Source: Burkholderiales bacterium
GTDB taxonomy: Bacteria > Pseudomonadota > Gammaproteobacteria > Burkholderiales > Burkholderiaceae_F
Assembly (NCBI GenBank): GCA_021205255.1
Contig: JAJPXW010000367.1
Span: 1-7,418 of the forward strand
Length of the DNA: 7,418 bases
Direction of reading: 5' to 3'
How positions within the stretch are numbered: the stretch's first letter is position 1; each line of letters opens with the position of its first letter. This document shows positions 4,923 through 7,418 of the stretch, piece after piece. The notes below the pieces were generated by a model that saw only the letters and a list, made by a program, of their open reading frames with translations, was not told where the DNA came from and searched no databases. Both the position numbers and the translations under genes were made by a program.

Positions 4923-6443
4923 TTGATTAGAAAAATTCTTGCTTGCGCAGTGTTGTCTGTTCTTGCATCTGCCCCTATGGCAGCAGATAAGACCATCGAT
5001 ACCGATGTCGTAGTTATTGGCCAGGGTGCAGCTGGTACAGCTGCTGCGTTTGCTGCCGCTGAACTCGGCGCTCAAGTGGTTGGTCTCGAAAAGCAGGGCA
5101 TGGTTGGCGGAACAGGGAAGTTTTCAGAAGGAATTTTCGCTGTTGAGTCCTCCATGCAGAGAGACAACAACTACAACCTCACTAAGGACGAAGCTTTCCA
5201 GATGATCATGAAATATGCTCACTGGAGAAACAACGCCAAGATGGTTCGCGCCTATGTTGAAAAGTCTCCTGAGACTATCGACTGGATGAAGAAGCACGGC
5301 GTTAAGTTCGAAAAGCTGTTCAGCAACTATCCAGGTGGCCTCTATACTTGGCACATCTATGAAGGCCGTGGCGCTGGCTGGATTAACCAGCTCCAGAAGA
5401 AAGGCAAAGAGCAGTATGGCATGGAAGTTCTTCTGAACACCAGAGCCAATGAGCTCATCATGAAAGACGGCAAGGTAGTTGGCGTTAAGGCAACTATGCA
5501 GAACGGCGATAAGCTCACCGTTAATGCCAAGGCAGTCATCATCGCAACTGGCGGTTTCGGTGCCAATCACGAAATGTTGGAGAAATACACCCGTTTCGCT
5601 GATCTGGACGGATTAGCCCAGACCGGAAAGGATGGCGATGGAATCAGAATGGCATGGGAAGCCGGTGGTGGCCATGAAGGTCTTGAAGTTCAGCAGTCCT
5701 ATCGTCCAGGTCCAAGAGGCGTTGGAACGACTAACCAGGTCTCCGCAACTGCCAAGCAGCCACAGCTTTGGGTAACTCCAAAGGGCGAACGCTTTGCTGA
5801 TGAAACCATTATGCTTGACTGGCCGTCTGCCGGTAACGCATTGGAAAGAATTGGCGGCCAGATGTGGGTTGTCTACGACCAGGCTAACCTTGACGATATG
5901 ACCAAGAACAAAGGTATTGATCTTGGTGTAGGCGTCATGGTTCCAGTCGGTACCAAGCTCACTAAGTTTGAAGAAGAATGGCCAGAAGCTGAAAAGGCTG
6001 GATGGGCCGTTAAGGCTGATACGCTGGAAGAGCTTGCCAAGAAGACTGGTATGGATCCAGACGTATTCCAGGCTACTGTCACTGAATACAACGGCTATGC
6101 CGAAAAGCGCCATGACGATCAGTTCTTCAAGAAGCCTGAATACCTCAAGCCAGTAAAGACTGGACCTTTCTACGCTATTAAGAGCGTGGCTTCCAGCCTC
6201 GGAACACTTGGCGGTATCAAGGCCAATGAAAGATTCCAGGTCGTTACTCAGGACGATAAGCCAATTCCTGGTCTCTACGCTGCAGGCAGCGACGTTGGTG
6301 GCATGTATGGCGACTCCTATGACCTGATCATGGCTGGTTCCACTGTGGGCTTCGCAGTTAATTCTGGAAGAATGGCTGCTGAGAATGCTCTGAAGGATGC
6401 CGGCATTAAGACTAAGGAAGTCAAAACTGAAGAGAAGAAATAA
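4923..6443 (+). CDS. Exported FAD-binding reductase of the flavocytochrome c / fumarate reductase flavoprotein family
   Basis: A 506-residue periplasmic flavoprotein, probably a terminal reductase or dehydrogenase. The TTG at 4923 is chosen because AAGGAG (4911-4916) sits 6 bases before it and a Sec signal peptide starts exactly there (MIRKILACAVLSVL, cleaved near residue 20-21, no twin Arg). The longer frame back to 4788 would begin inside the feo terminator. FAD motifs: GQGAAG (33-38), Glu56, GGTGKFSEG (62-70), ATGGFG (208-213), GLYAAGSDVGG (450-460). The capping domain lies about 230-360. The fumarate-binding signature HHTMGG is replaced by SLGTLGG (425-431), and the Arg of the NRLGGNA-type motif appears missing from YGDSYDLIMAGST (462-474), so fumarate is an unlikely substrate. 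There is no heme (CXXCH) or FMN-binding domain, so a separate electron donor is needed. Codons are strongly biased (AAG, GGC, CAG), unlike neighbours, suggesting high expression. Substrate unknown. Confidence 0.88.
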   Translation: MIRKILACAVLSVLASAPMAADKTIDTDVVVIGQGAAGTAAAFAAAELGAQVVGLEKQGMVGGTGKFSEGIFAVESSMQRDNNYNLTKDEAFQMIMKYAHWRNNAKMVRAYVEKSPETIDWMKKHGVKFEKLFSNYPGGLYTWHIYEGRGAGWINQLQKKGKEQYGMEVLLNTRANELIMKDGKVVGVKATMQNGDKLTVNAKAVIIATGGFGANHEMLEKYTRFADLDGLAQTGKDGDGIRMAWEAGGGHEGLEVQQSYRPGPRGVGTTNQVSATAKQPQLWVTPKGERFADETIMLDWPSAGNALERIGGQMWVVYDQANLDDMTKNKGIDLGVGVMVPVGTKLTKFEEEWPEAEKAGWAVKADTLEELAKKTGMDPDVFQATVTEYNGYAEKRHDDQFFKKPEYLKPVKTGPFYAIKSVASSLGTLGGIKANERFQVVTQDDKPIPGLYAAGSDVGGMYGDSYDLIMAGSTVGFAVNSGRMAAENALKDAGIKTKEVKTEEKK

Positions 6444-6456
6444 TTTTTTTTATCGG

Positions 6457-6478
6457 ATCTTACGTTTTAACGTAGGAT
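6457..6478 (+). other. Hairpin without T-tail after the flavoprotein gene
   Basis: ATCTTACG (6457-6464) pairs with CGTAGGAT (6471-6478) with one G-T pair and loop TTTTAA. A run of eight T precedes it (6444-6451) instead of following it. It may protect the mRNA 3' end or be part of a double terminator with the next hairpin. Confidence 0.45.
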
Positions 6479-6489
6479 AAATTAATTGG

Positions 6490-6516
6490 AACCCTGGCTT
6501 GCCAGGGTTTCGTTTT
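6490..6516 (+). terminator. Intrinsic terminator of the flavoprotein gene
   Basis: AACCCTGG (6490-6497) and CCAGGGTT (6502-6509) form an 8-bp stem closed by a CTTG tetraloop, a known stable loop, followed by TCGTTTT. It lies about 45 bases after the stop codon and isolates the flavoprotein from the transporter gene. Confidence 0.88.
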
Positions 6517-6571
6517 ACAGAGGGCAAAAATCAGAATTCGCTAGAAATTTTTAAGTTGGCCTTGGCCTTTA

Positions 6572-6609
6572 GGTCCTTGTTCCTTTCATAGTTGAAAGAG
6601 TAGGAACCA
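6572..6609 (+). other. Possible leader hairpin ahead of the transporter gene
   Basis: GTTCC and TTTC on the left arm (about 6579-6588) pair with GAAA (6594-6597) and GGAAC (6603-6607), leaving a 5-base bulge (GAGTA) on the right arm. The structure lies about 55 bases before the MFS start. No riboswitch family is recognised, and the promoter of this gene could not be placed with confidence. Confidence 0.2.
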
Positions 6610-6662
6610 ATAGGTCGATATTCCAGGGACGGTCTTAAAATTATCTTTTATAGAGGATCAAG

Positions 6663-7418
6663 ATGCGTGGAATAAAGCTAAAAATCCTAACTGGGAAAAG
6701 CGTTTTTTGGGTTGGTTATAGCGTATCCATACTTGGTCGCTTTATACATGGCATGGCTTTGTCCTGGATTGTCTGGGCGCAAACCCGTTCTCCACTTTGG
6801 CTCAGTGCCATCGCATTGCTTTCAGCCCTACCTTCGTTGCCGTTAGCACCATTGGCCGGCCAAGTCGCAGACCGTTTCCATCGTCACCGGATTTTGTTGG
6901 TTACTCAAACTTTAGGTTGTTCTGTAGCGACATTAACTGCCATCTTCGCTTGGACTGGATGGCTAAATCCCTACTTGTTAGCTGTTTTATCGCTTTGCTT
7001 CGGCATTATCACTTCAATGGATGGACCATCCCTGCATTCCATGCTTGTCGAATCCGGCGAGACAGTTTCCGAGGCAGTAGCTCGGCAATCTTTAATCATG
7101 AATATTGCCAGATCTGTAGCTCCAATGATTGCCGTGGGTATTATTGAAGCTGTGGGAGCTGGTTTCTGCTTCTTTGTCAATGCAATAGCCTTCCTTCCGA
7201 TGATCTACATCATGGCCGTTGTGCGTATTCCTAATCGAACGACCGAGAAGGAAAGGGAGCAGAGCAAGTACATGACGTCCCGTGAACTATTTATTAAGTA
7301 TCAGGTTCTTAAGGATGTTTTGCCACAGGTCGGCTGCCTTTCTATATTTATTATGCCGGCGGTAGCTCTTTTACCTGCAATTTCATTAAAAGGATCAGAG
7401 CTGATGAGTTTCGGATCA
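6663..7418 (+). CDS. MFS transporter, MFS_3 (EntS-like) type, truncated by the window edge
   Basis: An open frame of 252 codons from ATG 6663 to the last base with no stop, so the C-terminal part lies outside. It is an inner-membrane proton-coupled carrier of the major facilitator superfamily. Seen: hydrophobic segments near residues 13-35, 47-64, 77-97, 102-118, 147-163, 166-186 and 221-241, a six-helix first half and the start of the second; a motif-A-like GQVADRFHRHRIL (66-78) between helices 2 and 3; and MDGPSLHSMLVE plus AVARQSLIMNIARSVAP (119-154), which resembles the MFS_3 / enterobactin exporter pattern (PArqallpelv, then N-rich helix 5). AGAGGA (6652-6657) lies 5 bases before the ATG. 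A siderophore or drug export role is only family-level inference. It is transcribed apart from the flavoprotein. Confidence 0.85.
   Translation, partial: MRGIKLKILTGKSVFWVGYSVSILGRFIHGMALSWIVWAQTRSPLWLSAIALLSALPSLPLAPLAGQVADRFHRHRILLVTQTLGCSVATLTAIFAWTGWLNPYLLAVLSLCFGIITSMDGPSLHSMLVESGETVSEAVARQSLIMNIARSVAPMIAVGIIEAVGAGFCFFVNAIAFLPMIYIMAVVRIPNRTTEKEREQSKYMTSRELFIKYQVLKDVLPQVGCLSIFIMPAVALLPAISLKGSELMSFGS

Noticed and set aside
5124..5570. Long minus-strand open frames opposite the flavoprotein
   Set aside because: They mirror the codon bias of the real gene and show no ribosome site or protein motif.
6797..7147. 116-codon plus-strand frame inside the MFS gene
   Set aside because: It is out of frame with a clear multi-helix MFS protein that runs uninterrupted from 6663 to the window end.
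1..7418. CRISPR arrays, insertion sequences, tRNA or rRNA genes
   Set aside because: No repeat-spacer pattern, transposase motif, terminal inverted repeats or tRNA-like cloverleaf was seen on either strand.

Overview
The window looks like a chromosomal segment of a Gram-negative proteobacterium. The evidence is a Sec-exported AppA-type histidine acid phosphatase, a feoA-feoA-feoB ferrous iron operon behind a Fur-type operator, a FeoB whose C-terminal half is of the long beta/gamma-proteobacterial type, and a Sec-exported flavoprotein of the flavocytochrome c / fumarate reductase family. Moderate G+C genes, AT-rich spacers and periplasmic flavoproteins of this kind are reminiscent of gut anaerobes such as Sutterellaceae or Succinivibrionaceae. 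That placement is inference only.

Layout, all genes on the plus strand: (1) 1-51, possible last codons of an unidentified upstream gene. (2) 266-1444, periplasmic histidine acid phosphatase, closed by a strong terminator at 1512-1542. (3) An AT-rich spacer leading to a Fur-like operator (about 1780-1807) that overlaps the -35 of a candidate promoter. (4) 1854-4730, feoA1, feoA2 and feoB, tightly packed, ending at a terminator (4751-4789). (5) A short regulatory region with two perfect inverted repeats (4802-4822 and 4833-4850) and a good promoter. (6) 4923-6443, exported FAD-binding reductase, read from a TTG start with a near-ideal Shine-Dalgarno, followed by two hairpins, the second a clear terminator. 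(7) 6663 to the right edge, the N-terminal part of an MFS_3-type exporter.

The most striking observation is that feoB is interrupted by one in-frame TAA (3600-3602). It lies immediately after the conserved first Gate motif and occupies a slot that is normally acidic. Codons on both sides, including the nine between the stop and the next possible start, still match the FeoB family, and there is no frameshift. This could be a very recent nonsense mutation, a sequencing error, stop-codon readthrough, or a two-polypeptide FeoB. Elsewhere in the window TAA ends genes normally, so global reassignment of the codon is unlikely.

The second point of interest is the flavoprotein. It keeps the FAD-binding motifs but appears to lack the Arg and His residues that define fumarate reduction, and it carries no heme or FMN domain. 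It is probably a periplasmic reductase for some other electron acceptor, fed by a separate cytochrome. Its codon use is visibly more biased than that of its neighbours, which suggests high expression. Functionally the window combines periplasmic phosphate release, Fe2+ uptake, and anaerobic periplasmic electron transfer, each in its own transcription unit.
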